A stretch of DNA of 64,000 nt, from NCBI GenBank assembly GCA_963703855.1, contig CAVPFW010000026.1:186001-250000 (forward strand), in the 5' to 3' direction. Of the stretch, positions 16,933-25,978 are shown one piece after another. Position 1 is the stretch's first letter, and each line of letters begins with the position of its first letter. Position numbers and translations under genes: made by a program. This stretch comes from AP-15 sp963703855 (GTDB taxonomy: Bacteria > Pseudomonadota > Alphaproteobacteria > ATCC43930 > CGMCC-115725). The notes under the pieces were generated by a model. The model was given only the letters and a program-made list of their open reading frames with translations. It had not been told where the DNA came from and made no database searches.

Positions 16933-18144
16933 GTGACCCATCAGGTCGGCCCGGCGCTGCGGCGCCCCTCCTTCCCATTGCCGATTGCTGTCCATAACCA
17001 GGTGCTGCTCGCCCTGATGATCGCCGCCGGTGCAGCATTCGCCGCAGCGGGCTTTGTCGCCTATGCGCCGAACCGGCTGGTCTCGGGCCGGCCGATCGCG
17101 CTGTGGGTCGCGGCCGGCGTCGCGCCCTCCGCCGGGATCACGGTCCTGGCCACCTTGCTGCTGGCCATATCCCTGATGCCCCCGAGCAAGATTCTGAATG
17201 CCGCAGCGGCGGGTTTGGCCGCCTCGCTGCTGCTGCTGAGCATGGCGGCGGTCGGTCAGGCCGCCCGCGCGCTGGCCTCCACGGCCGGCCCGGCGGCGCG
17301 GGTCTCGGCCGGGGCAGGGTTCTGGATCATCGCCGGTTGCGCCGCGCTCGCGGTCGTCGACGCGCTGCAGCGGCTCGGAGCCGGCCCGATGCTGCGGGTC
17401 CTGGCGGTCGGCGCGATCAGCGGCGGCGTAACCGCATTGGCGATGGCCGGCACCTTCGACCAGCTGTCGATCGTCCGGGAATACGCGACCCGGCACCAGC
17501 TCTTCGCCGCCGCGCTGAGCCGCCACATTGCTTTGGTGGCCGGATCGGTCGGGCCGGCGCTGGTGGCCGGCTTCCCGCTCGGGGTGGCGGCAATGCGGGT
17601 TCCGCGCCTGCAGGGTCTGCTGTTCGCGATCCTCAACCTGCTGCAGACGGTGCCCTCGATCGCGCTTTTCGGTCTCCTGATCGTGCCGCTCTCAGCGCTC
17701 GCGGCGGCGGTGCCGGGGCTCGCCGCGCTCGGCGTCGGCGGCATCGGCCCGGCGCCTGCGATCATCGCCCTGGTGCTCTACGCGCTGCTGCCGGTGGTGC
17801 GCAATACCGCGACCGGGCTCGCCGGCGTCGACCGCGCCGTCATCGACGCCGCGCGCGGGATGGGGTTGACCGCGCGGCAGATCTTTTGGCGGATCGAGCT
17901 GGTGCTCGCTCTGCCGGTATTGCTCGCCGGGGTGCGCATCGTCGTCGTCCAGTCGATCGGGCTCGCCGTCGTCGCCGCCCTGATCGGCGCCGGCGGGCTC
18001 GGCACTTTCGTCTTCGAGGGGCTCGGCCAGTACGCGGTCGACCTGGTCCTGCTCGGCGCGCTGCCGGCGATCTTCATGGCGCTCGCCGCCGATTTCGTGC
18101 TCCAGACCCTCGCCGCCATGCTGACCCGGCGCCCCGCGCGATGA
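16933..18144 (+). CDS. ABC importer permease (YehY-like)
   Basis: 403 residues with many hydrophobic segments. The N-terminal half adds extra transmembrane helices, as in YehY. The C-terminal part holds the binding-protein-dependent transport domain, with the EAA loop around IDAARGMGLTARQIFWRIELVLALP. It starts with GTG 4 bases after the preceding stop. The end overlaps the ATPase start by ATGA. Confidence 0.9.
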   Translation: MTHQVGPALRRPSFPLPIAVHNQVLLALMIAAGAAFAAAGFVAYAPNRLVSGRPIALWVAAGVAPSAGITVLATLLLAISLMPPSKILNAAAAGLAASLLLLSMAAVGQAARALASTAGPAARVSAGAGFWIIAGCAALAVVDALQRLGAGPMLRVLAVGAISGGVTALAMAGTFDQLSIVREYATRHQLFAAALSRHIALVAGSVGPALVAGFPLGVAAMRVPRLQGLLFAILNLLQTVPSIALFGLLIVPLSALAAAVPGLAALGVGGIGPAPAIIALVLYALLPVVRNTATGLAGVDRAVIDAARGMGLTARQIFWRIELVLALPVLLAGVRIVVVQSIGLAVVAALIGAGGLGTFVFEGLGQYAVDLVLLGALPAIFMALAADFVLQTLAAMLTRRPAR

Positions 18145-19064
18145 TCGAGCTCGACCACGTCACCAAGCGCTATGACGGCCGCCCGGTCGTCGACGATCTG
18201 TCGCTAGAAATTCCCGCCGGCGAGTTCTGCGTGCTGCTCGGCTCGTCCGGCTGCGGCAAGTCGACGACGTTGCGGATGATCAACCGCCTGATCGCCGCCG
18301 ATGCCGGAACAATCAAGGTCGGCGGGGAGGAGGTGACACGCCTGCCGGCGGAGGCGCTGCGCCGCCGCATCGGCTACGCAATCCAGTCGACCGGCCTGTT
18401 TCCGCATTGGAATGTCGCGGACAACATCGCCACCGTGCCGCGCCTGCTCAAATGGCCGGCGGCGCGGGTCGGCGAGCGTGTGAACGAGCTGCTCGAGCTG
18501 CTGCGGCTCGACCCCGCAATCTATCGCACCAAATACCCGCATCAATTGTCGGGCGGCGAGCAGCAGCGCGTCGGCGTCGCCCGTGCGCTCGCGGCCGATC
18601 CCGAGCTGTTGCTGATGGACGAGCCCTTTGCCGCGGTCGACCCGATCACCCGCGACGCCTTGCAGGGCGAGCTCGCGCGCATCCACCGGGCGACCCGAAA
18701 GACGATCGTGTTCGTGACCCACGACATCGACGAGGCATTGCGGCTCGCCACCTCGATCGCGATCATGGACCGGGGCCGCATCGCCCAGCTCGGCACCCCG
18801 CTCCAGCTTCTCGAACGCCCGGCAAACGACTTTGTCGGCGATTTCGTCGGCCGTCAGGGTCTCGGCCTCAAGCTGTTGTCGGTACGCAGGGTCGCCGACC
18901 GCCTGCGCCGCGGCGAGGATGCCGTGGGCGAGCCGGTGGCGCTCGACACCTCGCTGCGCGACGCGCTGTCGGCGATGACCGCGCGTCATGCCGACCGCCT
19001 GCCGGTCGCCGACGCCGACGGCCGCATGCTCGGAATCATCACCCTGTCCGACTTGGTGCGGTGA
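18141..19064 (+). CDS. ABC importer ATPase with CBS domain (YehX-like)
   Basis: 307 residues. Walker A GSSGCGKST lies at 34-42, the signature LSGGEQQR follows near 137, and Walker B LLLMDEPFAAVD comes after it with the switch His in VFVTHD. About 70 C-terminal residues form a CBS-like segment (SLRDALSAMTARHADRLPVAD), as in OpuCA/ProV, which may sense ionic strength or nucleotides. It overlaps the upstream permease by 4 bases, so translation is coupled. Confidence 0.92.
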   Translation: MIELDHVTKRYDGRPVVDDLSLEIPAGEFCVLLGSSGCGKSTTLRMINRLIAADAGTIKVGGEEVTRLPAEALRRRIGYAIQSTGLFPHWNVADNIATVPRLLKWPAARVGERVNELLELLRLDPAIYRTKYPHQLSGGEQQRVGVARALAADPELLLMDEPFAAVDPITRDALQGELARIHRATRKTIVFVTHDIDEALRLATSIAIMDRGRIAQLGTPLQLLERPANDFVGDFVGRQGLGLKLLSVRRVADRLRRGEDAVGEPVALDTSLRDALSAMTARHADRLPVADADGRMLGIITLSDLVR

Positions 19065-19070
19065 GGCGCG

Positions 19071-19814
19071 ATGCGCGGGGTTACGGCGCTGACGAGCCCC
19101 GTCCTGTGGGTCGGGTTGCTCTTTGCCGCCCTGCTGCTGCGAATGGAGGCCCTGCGGCCGTTCTTCCACTGGGCGTTTCCGGGGGTCGAGCCGGCCATCT
19201 ATGACCGTGCCAGCTTTTTCGAATTGTTCCTGTCGCATCTGCGGCTGGTCGCAACCGCGAGCCTCGCCGCCTCGGTCATCGGCGTGTCGCTCGCGGTCTT
19301 CGTCACCCGGCCGGCCGGGCGCGATTTCCGCACGATGATCGACGCGCTCGCCGCGATCGGGCAAACCTTTCCGCCGGTCGCGGTGCTGGCGATCGCGGTG
19401 CCGCTGATCGGCTTTGGCGCCCGGCCGACGCTCGTCGCTCTGTTTCTCTACGGTCTCTTGCCGATCATCGAAAACGCGGTCGCCGGCCTCGAAGGCGTGC
19501 CGCAGGCGGTGCGCGAAGCGGCCGACGGCATGGGCCTGTCGCCCTGGCAGCGGCTGCGCGCGGTCGAGCTGCCCCTCGCCGCCCCGGTCGTTCTGGCGGG
19601 GATCAGGGTCTCGGTCACGATCGCCATCGGCACCGCGACGATCGGCTCGACGGTCGGCGCATTGACCCTGGGCACGCCGATTTTCGACGGCCTCGTTGCG
19701 AACAAGCTTCCATTCGTAATCGAGGGCGCCGCGCTCGTCGCCTTGTTCGCGATCCTGACTGACATGCTTTTTGCCCGCCTCGAGCGCTGGCTGCGGCGCG
19801 GCCTGCCGGCATGA
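19071..19814 (+). CDS. ABC importer permease (YehW-like)
   Basis: 247 residues with about six transmembrane segments. The EAA-type loop is AVREAADGMGLSPWQRLRAV. It is the shorter permease of the pair, and the start lies 6 bp after the ATPase stop. This completes a binding protein-permease-ATPase-permease set with no missing component. Confidence 0.9.
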   Translation: MRGVTALTSPVLWVGLLFAALLLRMEALRPFFHWAFPGVEPAIYDRASFFELFLSHLRLVATASLAASVIGVSLAVFVTRPAGRDFRTMIDALAAIGQTFPPVAVLAIAVPLIGFGARPTLVALFLYGLLPIIENAVAGLEGVPQAVREAADGMGLSPWQRLRAVELPLAAPVVLAGIRVSVTIAIGTATIGSTVGALTLGTPIFDGLVANKLPFVIEGAALVALFAILTDMLFARLERWLRRGLPA

Positions 19815-19835
19815 TTTGGGCTGCCGGGGGTCCGA

Positions 19836-20426
19836 TTATTTGGGTGCGGGCGCCATCGTGCGAGCCGCCAGCGCGGTCATGATCAAGGACAATCCGAGAA
19901 AGACCATGTTGATGCCGACCAGCAATCCTATCGCCCAGCCGGCCGAGCTCGGCCAGCCCTGCCAGATCAGATAGGCGAGCAACAGGTCGACGAGGCCGCT
20001 GAACAGCACCCAGCCCCAGCTCGGCACATGCGGGCGGTGCTCGATCGCCAGCAGGATCGCGGCGATCCCCTCGAGGATGAAGAACGCGATCAGCCAGATG
20101 GTCAGGGTCAGCACCCCGGCGATCGGCCGCAGGATCAGCACGAGCCCGAGCGCAATCGCTAGCACGGCCGTCAACAGCGACCAGCCAAAGCCGGGCATCC
20201 GCCGCGATTGCAATACCGAGATGACCCGAAATACCCCACCGACGAAAAACAGCCAGCCGATAAAGATCTCGATCGCCAAGGTCGCGACGTTCGGGACCGC
20301 AACCGCCAGCAGCCCGAGCACCACCATCACGATGCCTTCGGCCAGAAAGCGCTTCCAATGCGCCTGGATCGCGGCGGCCAGCCGATGGCGGGCTCCATCG
20401 AGATCGGGAAGGGCCTGGTTGCTCAT
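19836..20426 (-). CDS. HdeD-family membrane protein
   Basis: 196 residues with six hydrophobic helices arranged as three pairs, for example FLAEGIVMVVLGLLAVAVP and WSLLTAVLAIALGLVLIL. This matches the HdeD (DUF308) family linked to acid resistance in enterobacteria. Its function here is untested. The ATG chosen is the family start MSNQALPD; 43 codons upstream are open but not family-like. It converges on the importer operon. Confidence 0.87.
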   Translation of the reverse strand: MSNQALPDLDGARHRLAAAIQAHWKRFLAEGIVMVVLGLLAVAVPNVATLAIEIFIGWLFFVGGVFRVISVLQSRRMPGFGWSLLTAVLAIALGLVLILRPIAGVLTLTIWLIAFFILEGIAAILLAIEHRPHVPSWGWVLFSGLVDLLLAYLIWQGWPSSAGWAIGLLVGINMVFLGLSLIMTALAARTMAPAPK

Positions 20427-20688
20427 CTCTTTCTCGTCTCGTCCGCGAGGGTTCCGGCCGGCGTCGATGACCGCGACACGCCGATCATAGCCGGTAACCG
20501 TTCGGCACGCGAGCAACCCGCGGCGGTCGCCGCCAGCCGACTTTCCGCCGGGCAATCCTGGTCACCGGCGCAGCCGCGGGGTCCGGCCGCTCGGACGGGT
20601 GGCGAGGGCAGGTGGATTGTTCTCGCGATCGGTGCGTTCACGACCAAGGAGGGCGCCGCTTCAGCGCCCGCTCGCCATGGAGGCATTG

Positions 20689-21162
20689 ATGAAGCAGACA
20701 CTCTTCATGGCCGGCATGACCGCGCTCGCGTTCCGCGTCCCGGCCTTTGCGGAGCCCCCAACCCCGCTCCACCCCGGCGCTGCCGGGGCGCTCGCACCGC
20801 CCGCGACGGTGCTGGCGCAGACCCAGATGCCGGGCTCGCCGCCCTCCGTCGTCGCGACGCCGGCGCCGGGGACGACCGTGATCATCGCCCCGACGGCGCC
20901 GCCGGCGCCGCAGGCTGAGACCCCGCCACCGCCCCCGGCGCCGAGCTATGCGTGGGAGCCCGGCCGCTGGTATTGGGACGGTACCCAGTTCGTGTGGGAA
21001 GCCGGAAAATATGTTGAGAAGCCGACCATGGCGGCGGCCTACGTACCCGGGCACTGGCAGCAAAACCCGGACGGGTGGGTCTGGGTCGACGGCCAATGGA
21101 ATTATCCGGGCGTGGGCAGCAGCACGCCGCCGCTCGGGGCGCCGCCACCGCCGCGGATGTGA
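20689..21162 (+). CDS. Secreted Pro/Trp-rich protein with WxxGxW repeats
   Basis: 157 residues. A signal peptide (LFMAGMTALAFRVPAFA) precedes a low-complexity Pro/Ala/Thr stretch. The C-terminal third contains two WxxGxW-type repeats (WEPGRWYWDG, YVPGHWQQNPDGWVWVDGQW), each a short aromatic beta-hairpin as in the YXWXXP/BcpO group found in envelope proteins. GGAGG lies 7 bases before this ATG, which is why I prefer it to the ATG four codons earlier. The function is unknown. Confidence 0.78.
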   Translation: MKQTLFMAGMTALAFRVPAFAEPPTPLHPGAAGALAPPATVLAQTQMPGSPPSVVATPAPGTTVIIAPTAPPAPQAETPPPPPAPSYAWEPGRWYWDGTQFVWEAGKYVEKPTMAAAYVPGHWQQNPDGWVWVDGQWNYPGVGSSTPPLGAPPPPRM

Positions 21163-21352
21163 TCCGAACACCGCCTCGGAAGCGACCCCGCTTGCGAATT
21201 TCGATGGACCGTTGTGCCCCGGCATCTCGCCGGGCGAGGGTGTTGATGGTCGCCCGCACCAACCGCTGAAACCCCTCTCTGAGGCGTCCCTTGCGGCGCT
21301 GCTCCCGGCGGCGATGTTGCCGCGCTCCGCTGCCGGTCCCCGCGATGCTGTT

Positions 21353-21577
21353 TCAATATGGGGCGGCAGCGGCTCGCAGCCCTCGTGCCGCGCCGGTTCC
21401 GGCCGGCCGGGAAGTCGCCGCGGGCGCGGTTTCGGGGGCTCGCGGCGGCGGCGGCGATATCGCCCCGTCGAGAGCGATCTCGGCGCCGCTGGCGAATCGC
21501 GATTCGTCCGACCCCAGGAACAGCACCGGATCGGAGGATTTCCGCCGCGTAACCGCGGCGTAGGCGCCGTCGTGCAT
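21353..21577 (-). pseudogene. Relic of an SDR gene C-terminus
   Basis: The reverse strand encodes SDPVLFLGSDESRFASGAEI followed by ALDGA, which is the end of a short-chain dehydrogenase (normally LFLASDESRF-TGAE---DGG). There is no cofactor site or catalytic part, and the sequence runs out into low-complexity Pro/Ala. I read it as a decayed fragment. The rest of the 551-bp gap 21163-21713 shows no gene. Confidence 0.5.
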
Positions 21578-21713
21578 TTCCTCGCCTCGGTTCCGCTTTT
21601 AGGATGGGCCGCCAACAACCTTAACAGCGAGGCTGAGGGCGTCGCGCCGCGTTGCGGCATTATAGAATCCGGTAGGATCCGGCCGGCGCGGCCCTCGCAG
21701 GGAGACCACGAAC

Positions 21714-23249
21714 ATGGCGACATTGCTTCCCTATACGGGTCAGGAGTTTCTCGACAGTCTCGACGACGGCCGAGAGGTATGGATATACGGGGAGCGGGTC
21801 AAAAACATCGCCGAGCACCCGGCCTTCCGCAATACTGCGCGAATGATCGCGCGGCTCTATGACGCCCTGCATCGCGACCATGAGAGCAAAAAAGATCTGC
21901 TAACCTGTGCCACCGAGTGGGGCGGATTTACACACAGATACTTTGTGGCGCCGCGCTCCGTCGAAGAGCTGACTGCTGCCCGCGACGCGATCGCCGCGTG
22001 GTCGCGGTTGAGCTACGGGTGGCTCGGCCGATCGCCCGACTATAAGGCCGCCTTTCTCGCGACCTTGGGCGCCAATGCGGAATTTTATGAGCCTTATCAG
22101 GAGAATGCACGCCGCTGGTACCGTTACAGCCAGGAGCGGGTGCCGTTCGTCAACCATGCGATCATCCACCCGCCGGTGGACCGCAACATGGCGCCGGGCG
22201 CCGTGGGTGGGCCGACCGACATCTATGTGCATGCGACCAAGGAAAGCGATGCGGGGATCACCGTCACCGGCGCCAAGGTCGTGGCCACGGGATCGGCGCT
22301 GACCCACTTCACTTTTGTCGCGCATGTCGGGCTGATCCCGATACAGGACAAGAACTTCGCCGTCGTATTCATGGTGCCGACCAACGCACCAGGGGTCAAA
22401 TTCATTGGCCGCGTGTCGAACGAGCAGCGCGCTGCGGTGCTCGGCAGCCCGTTCGACTACCCGCTGTCGAGCCGCCTCGATGAAAACGACGCGATTTTCA
22501 TCATGGACGAGGTCTTCGTCCCGTGGGAAAACGTCTTCGCCTTCGCCGACATTGACAAAGCCAACAATTTTTTCCCGAGGAGCGGGTTTCTGCCGCGCGC
22601 CATGCTGCACGGCTGCACCCGGCTGGCGGTCAAGCTCGACTTCATCACCGGGCTCTTCATCAAGGCGACCGAGATCGCGGGGACGCGCGGCTTCCGCGGT
22701 GTCGAGGCCAATATCGGCGAGGTGATCGCCTGGCGGAACACCTTCTGGGGGCTGTCGGACGCGATGGCCAAGAGCCCGGAGCCGTGGGCCCCAGGGTTTG
22801 TCCTGCCGGGCTCGGAGCCGGCCTCGGCCTACCAGGTCCTGGCGCCGGAAGCCTATGTCCAGATCAAGCACATGATCGAGAAGACCGTCGCCAGCAGCCT
22901 CATTTACCTGAACTCGCATGCGCGCGACTTCGCGGCGCCCGAGCTGCGCAAATATCTCGATCTCTTTGTCCGCGGCACCGGCGGCGTTTCGGCGGTCGAA
23001 CGCGTCAAGCTGATGAAGCTCTTGTGGGATGCGGTCGGCACCGAGTTCGGCGCCCGCCACGAGCTCTACGAAATCAACTACGCCGGCAGCCACGAGGAAA
23101 TCCGCCGCTATGCGCTGCTCGGTTCGGTCGCCTCGGGCCAATACGAGCGCTGGAAGAATTTCGCCGAGACGTGCCTGGCCGAGTACGACCTCGACGGCTG
23201 GACCGCGCCCGACCTGATCAACCCCGACGATGTCAGCGTGCTCCGTTAG
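21714..23249 (+). CDS. 4-hydroxyphenylacetate 3-hydroxylase family flavin protein (HpaB-like)
   Basis: 511 residues, the size of HpaB/PvcC-type FADH2-dependent hydroxylases. It begins LPYTGQEFLDSLDDGREVWIYGERV, the HpaB N-terminal signature. The middle has NHAIIHPPVDRN and the flavin-loop region, and the C-terminal part is the acyl-CoA-dehydrogenase-like helical domain. It hydroxylates an aromatic ring using reduced flavin from a separate reductase; no reductase gene is adjacent. The ring substrate is not known. GGGAGACCACGAAC precedes the ATG. Confidence 0.88.
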   Translation: MATLLPYTGQEFLDSLDDGREVWIYGERVKNIAEHPAFRNTARMIARLYDALHRDHESKKDLLTCATEWGGFTHRYFVAPRSVEELTAARDAIAAWSRLSYGWLGRSPDYKAAFLATLGANAEFYEPYQENARRWYRYSQERVPFVNHAIIHPPVDRNMAPGAVGGPTDIYVHATKESDAGITVTGAKVVATGSALTHFTFVAHVGLIPIQDKNFAVVFMVPTNAPGVKFIGRVSNEQRAAVLGSPFDYPLSSRLDENDAIFIMDEVFVPWENVFAFADIDKANNFFPRSGFLPRAMLHGCTRLAVKLDFITGLFIKATEIAGTRGFRGVEANIGEVIAWRNTFWGLSDAMAKSPEPWAPGFVLPGSEPASAYQVLAPEAYVQIKHMIEKTVASSLIYLNSHARDFAAPELRKYLDLFVRGTGGVSAVERVKLMKLLWDAVGTEFGARHELYEINYAGSHEEIRRYALLGSVASGQYERWKNFAETCLAEYDLDGWTAPDLINPDDVSVLR

Positions 23250-23424
23250 ATCGGCCAGGCTCGGCCCGCCCTCGGCCGGCTCCTTGGCGGCAGGGCGGTT
23301 CGGGAGCGCGCCGGGCTGACCCCGGCTCCCCGCTTTGATTGACCATAAAATGGAATTGCCTGCCCGATGACACCGTCCGATGCCGGGTGACACCCGGTCT
23401 TGGCACGGTGGTTCAGGCTGACCG

Positions 23425-23763
23425 TCAGGCGGCCTTCTGTGGCTTATACGGCTCGATCTTCGCGAGCTGGTCGGCGATCCGCCGCTTGGCTTCGAGTGTG
23501 TCGTAGGCGTTTTGCAGGCGAAGGAAATAGCCCTCGGACAGTCCGAAGAACTTGCACAGACGCAGATCGGTGTCGGCGGTGATGTCGCGGGTGCCGTTGA
23601 CAATCGCATGGATGCGGTTTCCTGGAACGCCGATCGCCTGGGCCAGCTGGTTCTGGCTCATGCCGATCTGGTTCAGAAATTCCTCCTTGAGGATTTCGCC
23701 CGGATGCGGATTGGCAAGATCGCCTATCGTCGCCGTGCTAGTGGTAGTCGATGATTTCGACAT
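23425..23763 (-). CDS. higA: HigA-type antitoxin (XRE family)
   Basis: 112 residues with the HigA signature HPGEILKEEFLNQIGMS followed by an HTH segment (QNQLAQAIGVPGNRIHAIVNG) and a C-terminal helix region. It binds DNA and neutralises HigB in type II toxin-antitoxin systems. Here it overlaps the 3-prime end of the higB frame by about 26 bases, toxin first, as is usual. The start is one of several close ATGs; I chose the one giving MSKSS. The gene appears intact although its toxin is frameshifted. Confidence 0.88.
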   Translation of the reverse strand: MSKSSTTTSTATIGDLANPHPGEILKEEFLNQIGMSQNQLAQAIGVPGNRIHAIVNGTRDITADTDLRLCKFFGLSEGYFLRLQNAYDTLEAKRRIADQLAKIEPYKPQKAA

Positions 23764-24017
23764 CGTCGGCATCCCCATCGCGCCAGACAAAGCAGATGCG
23801 CCACTGTGCGTTGATCCGGACGCTCATCTGCCCCGTTCGGTCTCCTTTCAGCGTCTCGAGCCGATTGCCGGGCGGATTCCGCAAGTCGTCCAAAGTCCGC
23901 GAGGCATCGACCTGCTGCAGTTTCCGCAATCCCCGATCTTGTATCTCGCGGGGAAATTTGCGGCTCGCTCGGCCGTTCCAGATTGCTTCTGTCCTTGCAT
24001 TTGAACGATCGGATCAT
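23738..24017 (-). pseudogene. higB: HigB-type toxin, frameshifted near codon 10
   Basis: The ATG frame gives MIRSFKCKD and then leaves the family. One frame over, EAIWNGRASRKFPREI, RKLQQVDASRTLDDL, PPGNRLETLKGDRTGQ and QWRICFVW...VEIIDYH continue to the correct stop. The 280-base span is 3n+1. HigB is a ribosome-dependent RNase, normally about 92 residues. As read, only a 63-residue fragment lacking the first third could be made, so the toxin should be inactive unless the base call is wrong. Confidence 0.85.
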
Positions 24018-24028
24018 TCAATCCAGGG

Positions 24029-24061
24029 ATTATATATGGTGGTGATATGTGATACGTATCA
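24029..24061 (-). promoter_or_regulatory. Candidate higBA promoter and operator
   Basis: On the reverse strand a TATAAT-like hexamer (24029-24034) lies 12 bases before the higB ATG. The perfect 12-bp palindrome TGATACGTATCA (24050-24061) lies upstream of it and suits binding by a HigA dimer. The surrounding 70 bases are far richer in A+T than the genes. Confidence 0.5.
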
Positions 24062-24108
24062 AGGACAACAGACGATCGGTTCCGGCGTTTTGAAGAAAGC
24101 GCCGTCCG

Positions 24109-25797
24109 TCAGCCGCCGCCCGCCCGTACCTTGGCCCGGCTGTCGCGCAGGCCGACGGTGCGGTTGAAGACGAGGTGGCCCGGCTGCGAGTCGCGGTCGA
24201 GGCAGAAATAGCCCTGCCGCTCTAACTGGACCGGCTCGCCCGGCGCTGCGGACTCGAGGGCCGGCTCGACCCGGCTCTCGCTTAGGACCTCGAGCGATTG
24301 TGGGTTGAGATCGGCGAAGAAATCGCCGCCGCCGGCGCCGGGATCGGGGCGGGTGAAGAGCGGGTTGTAGAGCCGGATTTCCGCCGGCAGCGCGGTGGCC
24401 GCCGCGACCCAATGCAGGGTGGCGCGAACCTTGCGGCCATCGGGGGCGTTGCCGCCGCGGGTTGCCGGGTCAAAGGTGCAGCGGAGTTCGACGACCGCGC
24501 CCGCGGCGTTCTTCACAACCTCGCTGCAGGTGACGAGATAGGCGTAGCGCAGCCGCACCTCGCGCCCCGGCGCCAGGCGGTAGAAATTCTTCGGCGGATT
24601 TTCCATGAAGTCGTCGCGCTCGATATAGAGCTCGCGGCCGAACGGAATAGGCCGGGTGCCGGCGGCAGGGTCCTCCGGGTTGTTGACGGCGTCGAGCGCC
24701 TCGCTAGAGCCGGCAGGATAGTTCGCGATCACGAGCTTCAGCGGACGCAGCACCGCCATCCTGCGCGGCGCGGTCTTATTCAGATGCTCGCGGATCGCAT
24801 GGTCGAACATCGCGACATCGACGAGGCTGTTGGCGCGGGCGACGCCGACCCGGCGGGCAAAATCGCGGATAGCGGCCGCCGGCACCCCGCGCCGGCGCAG
24901 CCCGGCGAGGGTCGGCATGCGCGGATCGTCCCAGCCGCCGACCCGGCCCTGACGGACGAGCTCGGTCAGAAAGCGCTTCGACAGGACCGTGTAGTTGATG
25001 TTGAGGCGGGCGAACTCGTATTGCCGCGGCCGCGACGGAACCGGCAGATTATCCAGAAGCCAGTCGTAGAGCGGCCTGTGGTCCTCGAATTCGAGCGTGC
25101 ACAAGGAATGGGTGACGCCCTCGATCGCGTCCGATTGGCCGTGCGCGAAATCATAGCTCGGATAGATGCACCAATTGGTCCCGGTGCGCGGGTGCGCCGT
25201 ATGCAGGATGCGGTAGAGCACTGGGTCGCGAAGATTGATGTTGCCCGACGACATGTCGATCTTGGCGCGCAGCACCCGTGCCCCGTTCGGGAATTCGCCG
25301 GCGCGCATGCGGCGGAACAGGTCGAGGTTCTCGGCGACATCGCGCTCGCGGTACGGGCTGTCGCGGCCGGGCTCGGTCAACGTGCCGCGCATCGCCCGCA
25401 TCTCGTCGGCGGGGAGATCGTCGACATAGGCTTTGGCCCGCCGGATCAAATGCTCGGCCCATTCGTAAAGCTGCTCGAAATAATCGGACGCGTGGTGCAG
25501 ATGGCGGCCCCAGTCGAAGCCGAGCCAGCGCACGTCGCGCTCGATTGCGTCGATATATTCTTGTTCCTCCCGGGTCGGGTTGGTGTCGTCGAAGCGCAGA
25601 TGGCAACGCCCGCCATATTCCTGCGCCACCCCGAAATTGAGGCAGATCGCCTTGGCATGGCCGATATGCAGGTAACCGTTGGGCTCGGGCGGGAAGCGGG
25701 TCACCACTTCGCGCGAACGCCCGGCGGCGAGATCGCCCTCGATGATGTCGCGAATAAAATCGCGCCCCGCCGCCGTTGTGGTCTCGCTCGCCATCAC
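24109..25797 (-). CDS. glnS: Glutaminyl-tRNA synthetase
   Basis: 562 residues, class I synthetase. PPEPNGYLHIGHAKAI puts the HIGH motif at 44-47, and VLSKR at 271-275 is the KMSKS equivalent. The two anticodon-binding beta barrels follow, through to the typical ERQGYFCLDRDS and HLVFNRTVGLRDS ending. It charges tRNA-Gln directly. Many alphaproteobacteria lack glnS and use transamidation, so its presence is informative. It is a single gene; a MASETT start one codon later is equally possible. Confidence 0.95.
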   Translation of the reverse strand: MMASETTTAAGRDFIRDIIEGDLAAGRSREVVTRFPPEPNGYLHIGHAKAICLNFGVAQEYGGRCHLRFDDTNPTREEQEYIDAIERDVRWLGFDWGRHLHHASDYFEQLYEWAEHLIRRAKAYVDDLPADEMRAMRGTLTEPGRDSPYRERDVAENLDLFRRMRAGEFPNGARVLRAKIDMSSGNINLRDPVLYRILHTAHPRTGTNWCIYPSYDFAHGQSDAIEGVTHSLCTLEFEDHRPLYDWLLDNLPVPSRPRQYEFARLNINYTVLSKRFLTELVRQGRVGGWDDPRMPTLAGLRRRGVPAAAIRDFARRVGVARANSLVDVAMFDHAIREHLNKTAPRRMAVLRPLKLVIANYPAGSSEALDAVNNPEDPAAGTRPIPFGRELYIERDDFMENPPKNFYRLAPGREVRLRYAYLVTCSEVVKNAAGAVVELRCTFDPATRGGNAPDGRKVRATLHWVAAATALPAEIRLYNPLFTRPDPGAGGGDFFADLNPQSLEVLSESRVEPALESAAPGEPVQLERQGYFCLDRDSQPGHLVFNRTVGLRDSRAKVRAGGG

Positions 25798-25978
25798 ATT
25801 CCCCGGTTTGGTCGCCGGCCTAATGTGGCGAGTTCGCGCGCACCCGCCAAGGCGGTGGGGCGGCCCGGATGTCGATGTCGGGAACGGCCGGCACCGTCAC
25901 CGCAAAATCGCAACGGCGGACGGGCCGCGGCTGACTACGCCGGTAAGCGCAGCCTGCCGCTGTTGCCCCAAGCGGCGC

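Noticed and set aside
21900..23609. 569-codon reverse-strand frame over the HpaB-like gene
   Set aside because: It is the antisense of a conserved protein, with an Arg/Asp/Gly-rich shadow composition.
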